64,000 bases of DNA, from positions 1-64,000 of the forward strand of contig JAFXUX010000023.1 in assembly GCA_017524805.1 (NCBI GenBank), given 5' to 3'. The notes beneath the pieces were generated by a model that did not search any database, had not been told where the DNA came from, and worked only from the letters and a program-made list of their open reading frames with translations. The position numbers and the translations under genes were made by a program. Below are positions 34,550 through 42,503 of this stretch, one piece after another (position 1 is the stretch's first letter; every line of letters starts with the position of its first letter). The DNA comes from Candidatus Methanomethylophilaceae archaeon (GTDB taxonomy: Archaea; Thermoplasmatota; Thermoplasmata; Methanomassiliicoccales; Methanomethylophilaceae).

Positions 34550-34945
34550 ATGGTTGATTACAAAGTAGTCGTCAACGATGTGAAGACTGGGAAGTCTTAC
34601 AATGTTGCTGTCACCGGAAACCACGCGGCATCTCTGACTCGCATGAGCCTGGGAGATGTTATCGACGGCGTTTTCGTTGGGCTCCCCGGTTACAAGCTCA
34701 AAATCACCGGCGGTTCCGACAAGACCGGAACCCCTATGAGGTCCGACCTCCCTGGGAACAGGAAAGTCAAGCTCCTCATTTCCGACAGTCTCGGCTTCCA
34801 TGAGAGATATCACGGAGAGAGGAAGAGAACCGCGATCTGCGGCCGCGTCATCTCCGAGAGCATATCCCAGATCAACATGAAAGTCACCGAGTACGGGGAG
34901 AAGTCCATAGAGGAATGCCTCGCGCAGCCTCCGGCGGAGAGCTGA
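34550..34945 (+). CDS. rps6e: Ribosomal protein S6e
   Basis: 131 residues. [38 protein letters not shown] and the conserved [16 protein letters not shown] identify S6e. CAGGTGTTCAA precedes the ATG, with TATA-like AATATTTATTAA near 34503-34514. Its TGA overlaps the aIF2-gamma ATG (TGATG), the usual archaeal neighbour. Confidence 0.96.
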   Translation: MVDYKVVVNDVKTGKSYNVAVTGNHAASLTRMSLGDVIDGVFVGLPGYKLKITGGSDKTGTPMRSDLPGNRKVKLLISDSLGFHERYHGERKRTAICGRVISESISQINMKVTEYGEKSIEECLAQPPAES

Positions 34946-36183
34946 TGAAGGTACCTAGCCAGCCCGAGATAAACATCGGGATGATCGGCCACGTCGACCA
35001 CGGGAAGACCACCCTCACCAGGGCCCTTTCCGGCGTGTGGACCGACCGGCATTCCGAGGAGCTCAAGAGAGGCATCTCGATCCGTCTCGGGTATGCGGAT
35101 GTTGCGTTCTATAGGTGCCCCGAATGCCAGGGGCCTGCCGCATACGGAACCAGCAAGAAATGCAAGAATTGCGGCGCCGACGCCGAGTTCCTCAGGTCAG
35201 TATCTTTCGTGGACGCTCCCGGGCACGAGACCCTGATGGCTACGATGCTCTCAGGGGCGGCCCTCATGGATGGAGCCCTCCTTCTGGTCGCGGCCAACGA
35301 GAAATGCCCCCAGCCTCAGACGAAAGAGCATCTCATGGCGCTCTCGATCATCGGGATCGATAAGATAATCATCGTCCAGAACAAGATCGATATCGTCACC
35401 AGGGAGCAGGCGGTCGAGAACTACAAGCAGATAAAGGAGTTCGTTAAGGGGACCATCGCGGAGAACGCTCCGATCATTCCCTTATCCGCCAACCGCGGCG
35501 TCAACATCGACATTCTCATCGAAGCGATCGAGAAGCATATCGTCTCCAAGGTCAAGAGGGACCAAGACGCGCCCGCGCTCATGCATGTGGCCCGTTCCTT
35601 CGACATCAACGCCCCCGGAACCAAGCCGGAAGACCTCAAAGGAGGTGTCCTCGGCGGAACTCTGATCCAAGGGACTCTGAAGATCGGGGACGACATAGAG
35701 ATTCTGCCCGGAAGGAAGACCGAAGTCGCCGGGAAAGCCGTGTACGAGAGGATGACCGCGAAGGTCATGTCACTCGAAGCCGGCGGCAAGAGCGTGGACA
35801 AGGTCCTCCCCGGAGGTCTCATAGCGATCGGGACCGGATTGGACGCTTCCCTCACGAAGTCCGACGGCCTCACAGGAAGGGTCGTCGCCGTACCCGGGAA
35901 TCTTCCGGATGTCAGGCACGACTTCACCATGAAGACTACTCTTCTGGACCGCGTCGTCGGGTCCATGGCCGAGCTTTCCGTCGAGGACATCAAGAGCAAC
36001 GAGCCTCTGATGCTCAGCGTCGGAACCGCCACCACCGTCGGCGTCGTGAAGAGCGCCAGGAACGGCTCCGCCGAAGTAGCCCTCAAGATTCCGGTGTGCG
36101 TTCTGCCCGGGCAGAGGGTGGCGATCTCGAGAAGGATCTCCAACAAGTGGAGACTCATCGGCTACGGGATCGTCGATCAGTGA
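34945..36183 (+). CDS. eif2g: Translation initiation factor aIF2 subunit gamma
   Basis: 412 residues. [20 protein letters not shown] (G1), the zinc knuckle [20 protein letters not shown], switch [12 protein letters not shown] and G4 VQNKIDIV. It carries methionyl initiator tRNA to the small subunit. ATG 34945 ([10 protein letters not shown]) is selected because of the TGATG overlap with S6e and good homology; an upstream in-frame ATG lies inside S6e. Confidence 0.97.
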   Translation: MKVPSQPEINIGMIGHVDHGKTTLTRALSGVWTDRHSEELKRGISIRLGYADVAFYRCPECQGPAAYGTSKKCKNCGADAEFLRSVSFVDAPGHETLMATMLSGAALMDGALLLVAANEKCPQPQTKEHLMALSIIGIDKIIIVQNKIDIVTREQAVENYKQIKEFVKGTIAENAPIIPLSANRGVNIDILIEAIEKHIVSKVKRDQDAPALMHVARSFDINAPGTKPEDLKGGVLGGTLIQGTLKIGDDIEILPGRKTEVAGKAVYERMTAKVMSLEAGGKSVDKVLPGGLIAIGTGLDASLTKSDGLTGRVVAVPGNLPDVRHDFTMKTTLLDRVVGSMAELSVEDIKSNEPLMLSVGTATTVGVVKSARNGSAEVALKIPVCVLPGQRVAISRRISNKWRLIGYGIVDQ

Positions 36184-36187
36184 GACC

Positions 36188-36559
36188 ATGCAATCCGTGG
36201 TCCTGGACACAAACGCTTTGCTAATGCCTTTCGAAGTCAGGATAAACCTGGATCTCGCCCTCAGAGACCTTTTGGGCGAGGCCAGGATCCTGGTTCCCGG
36301 CCCTCTCATAGGGGAGCTGAAACATCTGAAGCACAGGTATGCCAGAGCCGCTCTGATGCTGGCCCGCAGATACGAGATCATCCCCACCGAAGCGTCCGGA
36401 GACGATTCCGTCATCGAGCTGGCTTTGAAGGAAGGAGCATACGTCGTCACCAATGACAAGGAGCTTCGCAGAAGGCTCAGAAAGGAATCGGTGCCGATAA
36501 TATTCCTCCGTTCGGGAAGGCATCTGGTTCTGGACGACTATCTCGGCCAGCAGTCCTGA
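36188..36559 (+). CDS. PIN-domain protein (Fcf1-like, archaeal)
   Basis: 123 residues. VVLDTNALLMPFE at the start, VPGPLIGELKHL, and VVTNDKELRRRLR with the acidic metal ligands of PIN nucleases. A PIN protein directly after aIF2-gamma is a conserved archaeal arrangement and is thought to act in rRNA processing or decay. No antitoxin gene is adjacent, so a toxin role is unlikely. Confidence 0.88.
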   Translation: MQSVVLDTNALLMPFEVRINLDLALRDLLGEARILVPGPLIGELKHLKHRYARAALMLARRYEIIPTEASGDDSVIELALKEGAYVVTNDKELRRRLRKESVPIIFLRSGRHLVLDDYLGQQS

Positions 36560-36599
36560 TGCGCTTCCCGGGAGGGAAGAAAGGGTTTTTGGGATGGAA

Positions 36600-37082
36600 T
36601 CAGTCGTCGCGGACTTCCATCCTCTCGATTACGACGTCCCTGATGGGCTTGTCGTTGAAGTCGGTCTTCACCTTGCTGATGGCGTCGGCGACCTCCATTC
36701 CGGATATGACGGTTCCGAACACAGGGTGTGCGGAGGGGGTTCTCGGGTCTTCCTTGTCGAGGTACGTGTTGTCCACGACGTTGATGAAGAACTGGCTGCC
36801 GCCGCTGTTCGGGCGCCCGGTGTTGGCCATTGAGATGGTTCCTCTGACGTTCGAGTGGCCGTGCCCGAATTCGTCCTCGATCGTGTATCCGGGGCCTCCC
36901 ATTCCGGTTCCGTCCGGGTCCCCGCCCTGGATCATGAAATCTTCGATGACTCTGTGGAAGATAACGCCGTCATAGAATCCATCGTTGGATAGTTTGACGA
37001 AGTTTCCGGTCGTTATGGGCATGTCGTCGTGCAGCTTTATGACGATGTTCCCCATCGAAGTATGCATTATGACGGTAGTCAT
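36600..37082 (-). CDS. Peptidyl-prolyl cis-trans isomerase, cyclophilin type
   Basis: 160 residues. GNIVIKLHDDMPITTGNFV, YDGVIFHRVIEDFMIQGGDP (catalytic arginine and FMIQGGD), GTISMANTGRPNSGGSQFF and AHPVFGTVISGMEVAD are all present, so the active site is complete. It is cytoplasmic. ATG 37082 gives the normal N-terminus; a further in-frame ATG lies 15 codons upstream. It ends convergent with the PIN gene. Confidence 0.94.
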   Translation of the reverse strand: MTTVIMHTSMGNIVIKLHDDMPITTGNFVKLSNDGFYDGVIFHRVIEDFMIQGGDPDGTGMGGPGYTIEDEFGHGHSNVRGTISMANTGRPNSGGSQFFINVVDNTYLDKEDPRTPSAHPVFGTVISGMEVADAISKVKTDFNDKPIRDVVIERMEVRDD

Positions 37083-37105
37083 GTTTGCGAGAATGCTGTG
37101 AGCCG

Positions 37106-37459
37106 TCATATATTTTCGTCTTCGTTTCTCGGGAAAACGTACTCTACGCTGTTCTTCCCGCACTTTCTGGCCAGTGATTCGGTGGCCATTCCGAGTTCCA
37201 GGAAGGCCGCGCTGTAGACCGCGTTAGGCACCAGGCAGGTGGGCGTAAGCTGCCCGCGGATGTCGTCGCGGTTGATTTTGCTGTCCTGGAATCCGTAAAC
37301 GTCCTCCGGCGATACGGTCCTCAGTCTGGACGCGTATCCCATGACCACTTCGCAGTCGGATTCCATTTCTACGTCGAGGTCGCCGTCATCCCTGGCGGAT
37401 ACCGTCACCTTGGCTTTGCGGCCGCACATCCTCATGTCAACCTCTACCGTGGATGCCAT
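37106..37459 (-). CDS. Conserved archaeal protein of unknown function (possibly DUF6951)
   Basis: 117 residues, acidic, no membrane segments. Cysteines occur at MRMCGRK, SDCEVV, TCLVPN and RKCGKN, in the order seen in the small methanogen family I associate with DUF6951 (SDCE followed by a C-x-VP motif). These could ligate metal or a cluster. Its stop at 37106 is 24 bp upstream of the cyclophilin start, so the two are probably co-transcribed. Confidence 0.55.
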   Translation of the reverse strand: MASTVEVDMRMCGRKAKVTVSARDDGDLDVEMESDCEVVMGYASRLRTVSPEDVYGFQDSKINRDDIRGQLTPTCLVPNAVYSAAFLELGMATESLARKCGKNSVEYVFPRNEDENI

Positions 37460-37541
37460 AGGACGGAATCCCCGTCCCCATGCATAATTGTAACCGCCGA
37501 ATCTCGAAGCGGTTTAATCCCATGGATGTAATCTCCACCGC

Positions 37542-38348
37542 ATGATGCCTATGTCCAAGAAAGCTATATTGGTAGTGAGTTTCGGCACCAGCTACAACGA
37601 CAACTGCGAGAAGACCATCGGAGCCACCGAGAGCCTCATCTCGAAGAGCTTTCCCCAATGGGCGGTTCTGAGGGCCTTCACCAGCAAAATGATCATTAAG
37701 AAGCTCAAGGAACGCGACGGGAACGTCGTCTATTACATCGACGAGGCCCTTCAGAGGCTCGTGGATGACGGCTTCGACACGGTCATCGTGCAGCCGACGC
37801 ACATCATGAACGGGACCGAATACGATTTCGTGGCGCATTTCGTCGAGAAATTCAGGGACAAATTCAGATGCATAAGGATCGGGAAGCCTCTCCTGACGTC
37901 CGGCGAGGATTATGAGAAGGTCGTGGAAGCCATCTCCGCAGGGATAATCATCCCAGCGAAGGAGATGGCCGGGCCCGACGCGGGAATCGTGCTGATGGGC
38001 CACGGCTCGGAGCACTTCGCCAATTCCGCCTACAGCCAGCTTCAGCTTTGCCTTTGGCTCTCCGGATATGAGGACGTCTACGTGACCACGGTGGAAGGTT
38101 TCCCGGATTTCGTCGACACGATGGCTCTGATGAAAGGCATGGGGATAAGGAACGTCGTCATCCAGCCGCTGATGCTCGTTGCCGGCGACCATGCCAACAA
38201 CGACATGGCCGGGGATGAGCCGGATTCCCTCAAGTCGGTCCTTGAGCACAACGGATACAAGGTATTCCCAATGGTCAAAGGCCTCGGAGAGATCCCAGAG
38301 TTCCGCCAGCTTTTCGTGGATCACATCTCCGACTTAATGAAGGAATGA
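37542..38348 (+). CDS. cbiK: Anaerobic cobalt chelatase, sirohydrochlorin type
   Basis: 268 residues. ILVVSFGTSYNDNCEKTIG at the start, IVLMGHGSEHFANSAYSQL with a metal-binding histidine near 150 and VIQPLMLVAGDHANNDMAGD with the second histidine near 210, as in CbiK. It inserts Co(II) into sirohydrochlorin early in cobalamin synthesis, which methylotrophic methanogens need for their corrinoid methyltransferases. TATA-like GGTTTAATCC lies about 28 bp upstream, consistent with a leaderless start at 37542; ATG 37551 is an alternative. Confidence 0.92.
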   Translation: MMPMSKKAILVVSFGTSYNDNCEKTIGATESLISKSFPQWAVLRAFTSKMIIKKLKERDGNVVYYIDEALQRLVDDGFDTVIVQPTHIMNGTEYDFVAHFVEKFRDKFRCIRIGKPLLTSGEDYEKVVEAISAGIIIPAKEMAGPDAGIVLMGHGSEHFANSAYSQLQLCLWLSGYEDVYVTTVEGFPDFVDTMALMKGMGIRNVVIQPLMLVAGDHANNDMAGDEPDSLKSVLEHNGYKVFPMVKGLGEIPEFRQLFVDHISDLMKE

Positions 38349-38356
38349 TTTTATCG

Positions 38357-38376
38357 GGGCTTCGGCCCCCATTTTT
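38357..38376 (+). terminator. Intrinsic-type terminator after cbiK
   Basis: GGGGC (38357-38361), loop TTCG, GCCCC (38366-38370), then CATTTTTG. Confidence 0.75.
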
Positions 38377-38614
38377 GTCATGAAAATTCTGCCGAGAACC
38401 TGCGTGTACCAAGCGGTCTCGGCGCCCGCTCCGCATTGTCTTGGGAAAGTCATAAGCACGGATTCTTTCGCATCCAGACGTCAGGGAACCTCTGGCCAGC
38501 ATAATGTTGTGTGCAAAATTACGTTTGATTATTATACTTATCAGGGCGATTTCAGTCCAGAGCGTCCTGGCATGCGAAAAGCATCCTGGGCCCTTCTGAA
38601 TCAGAGGCATTCAC
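38377..38614 (+). promoter_or_regulatory. Promoter region of the leucine-rich-repeat surface protein
   Basis: Non-coding. TATA-like TTATTATACTTATC at about 38528-38541 places a start near 38566 and a leader of about 50 bases. No clear GGTGA site precedes the ATG at 38615. Confidence 0.4.
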
Positions 38615-40591
38615 ATGCATGATAAATGCGGCATCTCAGAACGGGGCGGAAGTTTCTACCTCAGAAAAGAGACGGTCATCGCTTTCCTGGTAGTCGCCAT
38701 CTCTCTGGCCGCGGTCATCTCCTTTGCGGGGGATTCCGACGCAACCAGCGGCAACTGCGGGAAGAACGGAGACAACATGACTTGGAGTCTGGACGGCACC
38801 AAGCTGACCATATCCGGCGTAGACGACATGGAAGACTACGACAGCAAGGCGACGCCTTGGGGGACTTCTGTAACCGAAGTTGTCTTCCTTGGCAACCCAT
38901 ACAGCATCGGGAAGAACGCATTCACCAACTGCTCATCCCTCTCATCCATAGATTTCGGCAATGTGAGGCAGATAAGCGAGGGCGCATTCTCCGGCTGCGT
39001 CTCCCTCAAATCTGTGGCCATCTCCGATAAAATGATATCCATAATGGGCGACGCTTTCAAAGGAGATTCGTCCCTGACCGAAGTGACCATCGGCAGCAAG
39101 GTCAACAGCATTGGCAAGGGCGCATTCTCCGGCTGCGTCTCCCTCAAGTCCATCACCATCGGAAACTCTGTCGTGGACATAGAATCCGATGCGTTCAAGG
39201 GAGATTCCTCTCTCAGCAGCGTAACCTTCGGAAGCTCAGTGAAGAACATCGAAAGCGGAGCGTTCTCAGGCTGTCCTTCGCTGACCTCGCTAACCTTCCC
39301 CGACTCCGTGAGGACCATCAAGAGCAACGCGTTCAACGGAGCGTCCCATCTGAGCACCGTAACCTTCGGGACCGGCCTGCAGATGCTCGGAAACGATGCG
39401 TTCTCCGTGGAATTCCAGAATAAGAGCGGCAGCAAGGTAACCAATCCCATCGATCTCGCGGGACACACTTACAGATCCGTCAGCGACGGAGTTCTCCGCG
39501 AGGCATCGGACGAGCCCCAGAAGTGCGGGGACAATCTAACCTGGGTCCTCAACGGAACCAAACTGACCATCTCTGGTACCGGCCCCATGTACAGCGATTT
39601 CCACAAAGCTCCCTGGGGAACAGACGTCACCGAAGTCGTCTTTGTCGGCACTCCGACCAGCATCGGAGACAGCGCATTCAGGGAATGCAATATCAAGTCC
39701 ATCACAATCCCCGATTCTGTCACGACGATCGAAGATGACGCGTTCAGTTATTCCGCGCTCGAGTCCATAGACTTCGGCAACTCTCTGACGTACCTCGGCA
39801 GCTATGCTTTCAATGGCTGCGAGAAGCTCGTTTCCGTGAAGATACCAAGCACTCTGAGGACCATCCATTCCTGTGCGTTCTACAGCTGTTCCAGCCTCAG
39901 CGAATTGGATCTCGGCTCCGTCACCTACATCGAGGGCAGTGCGTTTGCAGGATGCTCCGCACTCAAATCCGTAACGATACCCAATTCGGTGAAGACCATC
40001 GAATACGGTGCGTTCCAGTATGACAGGAACCTCAATTACGTCTCCTTCGGGAACGATCTGGTCGAACTCGGCAAAGACGCGTTCTCCGTCCAGTTCCAGG
40101 ACAAGAGCGGGAAGACTGTCACCGCTCTGTCCGATCTCCGCGGCCACGCATTCGAAGGCAGCGACGGCGTCCTCCGCGAGACCGGAGACGTCCCAGCTCC
40201 CATCCACGTCACCGGAGTAAGTCTGGATAAGACCAAAGCTTCTTTGGATGTCGGCAAGAGCCTGAAGCTGAATGCGACGGTATCCCCCGACAATGCTACG
40301 GATAAGTCGGTGCACTGGGAGTCCAGCAACGATCTGATCGCTACTGTAGACGGTGACGGGAATGTGAAGGCAGTGTCCGCAGGACAGGCCACGATAACGG
40401 TCTCTACCAATGACGGGTACAAGAGCGCTTATTGCTTGGTGACGGTCAATGCCGAGCCATCGCCCACGCCGACTCCTACCCCAACTCCGTCCGGATCGGA
40501 CAACACCCTGCTCTATGTCGGCATCGCTGCGGTCATCGTGATCCTGGCCCTTCTGGCTTTCTTCTTCCTGAGATCCCGCGGAAAGGTCTGA
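38615..40591 (+). CDS. BspA-type leucine-rich-repeat surface protein with Big_2 domain and C-terminal anchor
   Basis: 658 residues. Signal segment at about 19-40 (TVIAFLVVAISLAAVISFAG). Two blocks of LRR_5 repeats (about 75-270 and 320-480), each repeat like FSGCVSLKSITIGNSV; both blocks start with a similar CGDNLTWVLNGTKLTISG module. A Big_2 Ig-like domain covers about 525-610 (VTGVSLDKTKASLDVGKSLK). Then PTPTPTPTPS, one membrane helix and a basic end (RSRGKV), so the bulk faces outside. BspA-like proteins act in adhesion to hosts or bacteria. Such proteins are typical of gut-dwelling species, suggesting a host-associated lifestyle (inference). Confidence 0.88.
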   Translation: MHDKCGISERGGSFYLRKETVIAFLVVAISLAAVISFAGDSDATSGNCGKNGDNMTWSLDGTKLTISGVDDMEDYDSKATPWGTSVTEVVFLGNPYSIGKNAFTNCSSLSSIDFGNVRQISEGAFSGCVSLKSVAISDKMISIMGDAFKGDSSLTEVTIGSKVNSIGKGAFSGCVSLKSITIGNSVVDIESDAFKGDSSLSSVTFGSSVKNIESGAFSGCPSLTSLTFPDSVRTIKSNAFNGASHLSTVTFGTGLQMLGNDAFSVEFQNKSGSKVTNPIDLAGHTYRSVSDGVLREASDEPQKCGDNLTWVLNGTKLTISGTGPMYSDFHKAPWGTDVTEVVFVGTPTSIGDSAFRECNIKSITIPDSVTTIEDDAFSYSALESIDFGNSLTYLGSYAFNGCEKLVSVKIPSTLRTIHSCAFYSCSSLSELDLGSVTYIEGSAFAGCSALKSVTIPNSVKTIEYGAFQYDRNLNYVSFGNDLVELGKDAFSVQFQDKSGKTVTALSDLRGHAFEGSDGVLRETGDVPAPIHVTGVSLDKTKASLDVGKSLKLNATVSPDNATDKSVHWESSNDLIATVDGDGNVKAVSAGQATITVSTNDGYKSAYCLVTVNAEPSPTPTPTPTPSGSDNTLLYVGIAAVIVILALLAFFFLRSRGKV

Positions 40592-40601
40592 TCCCATAAT
40601 G

Positions 40602-40626
40602 GGCGGCGCCCTTCGGGGCCCGTCCA
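40602..40626 (+). terminator. GC-rich hairpin after the surface protein gene
   Basis: GGGCGGCGCCC / GGGGCCCGTCC around TTC, then AAAACATTTTATT. Stem pairing is imperfect. Confidence 0.45.
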
Positions 40627-40714
40627 AAACATTTTATTGAGTTTTGATAAAGTCTGAGAACGATGAGATCAACGGTATGTCAGCGTCGCGGTCAGCTGGG
40701 CGATACACTTCCGT

Positions 40715-42079
40715 TCATACCACTTCTGAAGGCTGTACCGATTTTTCCGTCGAGCGGAGGGCGCGCGAGTACAGGAAATAGTTGATTCCTATGCCTAGAT
40801 AGCTCACGAAGGTCAGAGCGTAGATTATCGCTTCGAATCCATGCTGGCATACCACTCCGTAGAGGGCGAGCTTGATGAACGACCACAGAAGATTGGCGTG
40901 CATGGCATCCTTGGAATGCTTCATGGATTGCAGAGCCGATGCCAGGAACGCGCGGACGCAGCTGGCCGGTATGAAAAGAGCGAACCATCTGAGGGTCCAC
41001 ACCAGCTGCGGGCGGATCTCCATCATGGTCTCCTCGTAAGTGAATGCCATCGCGAAGATATCCGCGAAGATGAACAGCATCGCGGACAGGATCAAAGACA
41101 TCAGCAGCGACCATTTGAAAGTGTATCCGAAGCCGTCCTTCATCTTATCCAGTCTGCGGGCTCCGAGGGCCGCCGCGCAGACGGGTATCATCGCTGTAGC
41201 CAAAGCGGCGGATGGGAGGTTTATGAGGGACACGTATCTCCAGGGGAGGTTATAGAGCATGATCGCAACGGTTCCGCCGGCGATTACGAGGAATATCCTT
41301 TGGATGATGTCCGTGACGGCGGTGATCAGCTGCTCCCCGGTCTTGGGCCCGGCAATCTCAAAGAGCTCCTTGCGGTAGCTCATGTCGCTTTCAGAGCGTC
41401 TGAAGGAGAGTTTGACCGCTGTGGACCCATTCAGATACCACCTGAAACCAATGGCCATGGATACGGCGTAGGATATGCAGGTTGCCAGAGCCGCGCCTGT
41501 GAGCCCCAATCCCAGGCCGTAAATGAGCACCGGATCCAATGCCATGTTGAGGAATGCAGCGGATATCTGGATCACCGTGGATCTCTTGGCGGCGCCCTCT
41601 CCTCTGAGCATTCCTCCAAGAGATTGGAATACGATTATCGTGGGAGACAGGACGATGAAGGGGAGAAGATATTCCCAGCAGTAGCTGCGGACATCGCCCG
41701 CTCCCATGATGTCTATTGCAGCGTCGGCGGAAGCCAGAACTATGATCGATGCAACGGCCGACAGTATCAGCGACCATTTCACGGTCAATGAGGCGATCCT
41801 TCCGGCGGATTCGCGGTCGCCCTTCCCCAGACGGAATGCGATGGTGGTGGTGGCCCCCACGCTCATCCCTATCCCTATGTAAATGAATGCGTCGTAGATC
41901 GGGATGATCGTAGATAGGCCAGAGCTGGAAGCGATTCCGAGACCGCTGGTGAAGAAAGTGTCCACAAAGGAATTCAGTTGTCCCACGACTAAAGCCGCAA
42001 GCAGAGGTATGAACATAGACGCAATGGCCTTGCGAGGGTCGCCCAGCATTTTTTCCAGTTCTTTCTCCGAAGCCGCCAT
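40715..42079 (-). CDS. MATE-family multidrug/metabolite efflux protein
   Basis: 454 residues, twelve helices. The N-terminus KAIASMFIPLLAALVVGQLNSFVDTFF and the mirrored second half beginning ELFEIAGPKTGEQLITAVTD are the two MATE bundles. YDAFIYIGIGMSVGATTTIAF carries the family's conserved glycine-rich helix. It exchanges cations for drugs or metabolites. ATG 42079 is used; upstream in-frame starts would add a polar tail. TATA-like TTTTTATATCC at about 42218-42228 gives a leader of roughly 110 bases. Confidence 0.88.
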   Translation of the reverse strand: MAASEKELEKMLGDPRKAIASMFIPLLAALVVGQLNSFVDTFFTSGLGIASSSGLSTIIPIYDAFIYIGIGMSVGATTTIAFRLGKGDRESAGRIASLTVKWSLILSAVASIIVLASADAAIDIMGAGDVRSYCWEYLLPFIVLSPTIIVFQSLGGMLRGEGAAKRSTVIQISAAFLNMALDPVLIYGLGLGLTGAALATCISYAVSMAIGFRWYLNGSTAVKLSFRRSESDMSYRKELFEIAGPKTGEQLITAVTDIIQRIFLVIAGGTVAIMLYNLPWRYVSLINLPSAALATAMIPVCAAALGARRLDKMKDGFGYTFKWSLLMSLILSAMLFIFADIFAMAFTYEETMMEIRPQLVWTLRWFALFIPASCVRAFLASALQSMKHSKDAMHANLLWSFIKLALYGVVCQHGFEAIIYALTFVSYLGIGINYFLYSRALRSTEKSVQPSEVV

Positions 42080-42503
42080 GTTCGTCCTTTGGTCCGTCCG
42101 TGGTTTGCTGCTGCAAGCAAAGCTCTCAGCGTGTTTATCAGCTGGACGCAAGCGCGGAATGGCTCTCATCGTTCCGCAAACTTGCGTTCCACCCATCGAT
42201 TCGTATATGCTAGGGATATAAAAATGTTCACAATTCAGCGATATATTGCCGAATATTCTGTATGATCAAGCCGGTCAAAAAATTCGTTTGCAACAATTAT
42301 TGGAGCATTATATCTGTTATTGCATAATCAATTCATTATCATAGTGTGTTTAATAACACTAATTTTTTTATTAGTATGTATATAAATACCAATAATATAT
42401 AATTCGTATGCATAACATGATATAGTAGGATTGTAATGCCAACTCATTGATGGATGGTTCTTTGTCATTCGAAAAGGGCCGAGCATCATGATTTGGTGAT
42501 CAA
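42080..42503. promoter_or_regulatory. AT-rich divergent control region with two inverted repeats upstream of the tandem binding protein
   Basis: No gene in the stretch. ATTAGTATGTATATAAATAC plus CAAT (42370-42393) is a 24-bp imperfect palindrome, 20 of 24 positions symmetric, centred on a TATA box (TATATAAATA). Just upstream, TAGTGTGTTTAATAACACTA (42342-42361) has perfect 6-bp outer arms. Both are well placed to be operators for the plus-strand importer operon. The 9-mer ATTAGTATG and the 6-mer CCAATA recur in the promoter at 51205-51235. Confidence 0.6.

Noticed and set aside
42079-42196. N-terminally extended MATE protein starting at 42196
   Set aside because: The extra 39 residues are polar and basic and unlike the family; they fall in the leader region.
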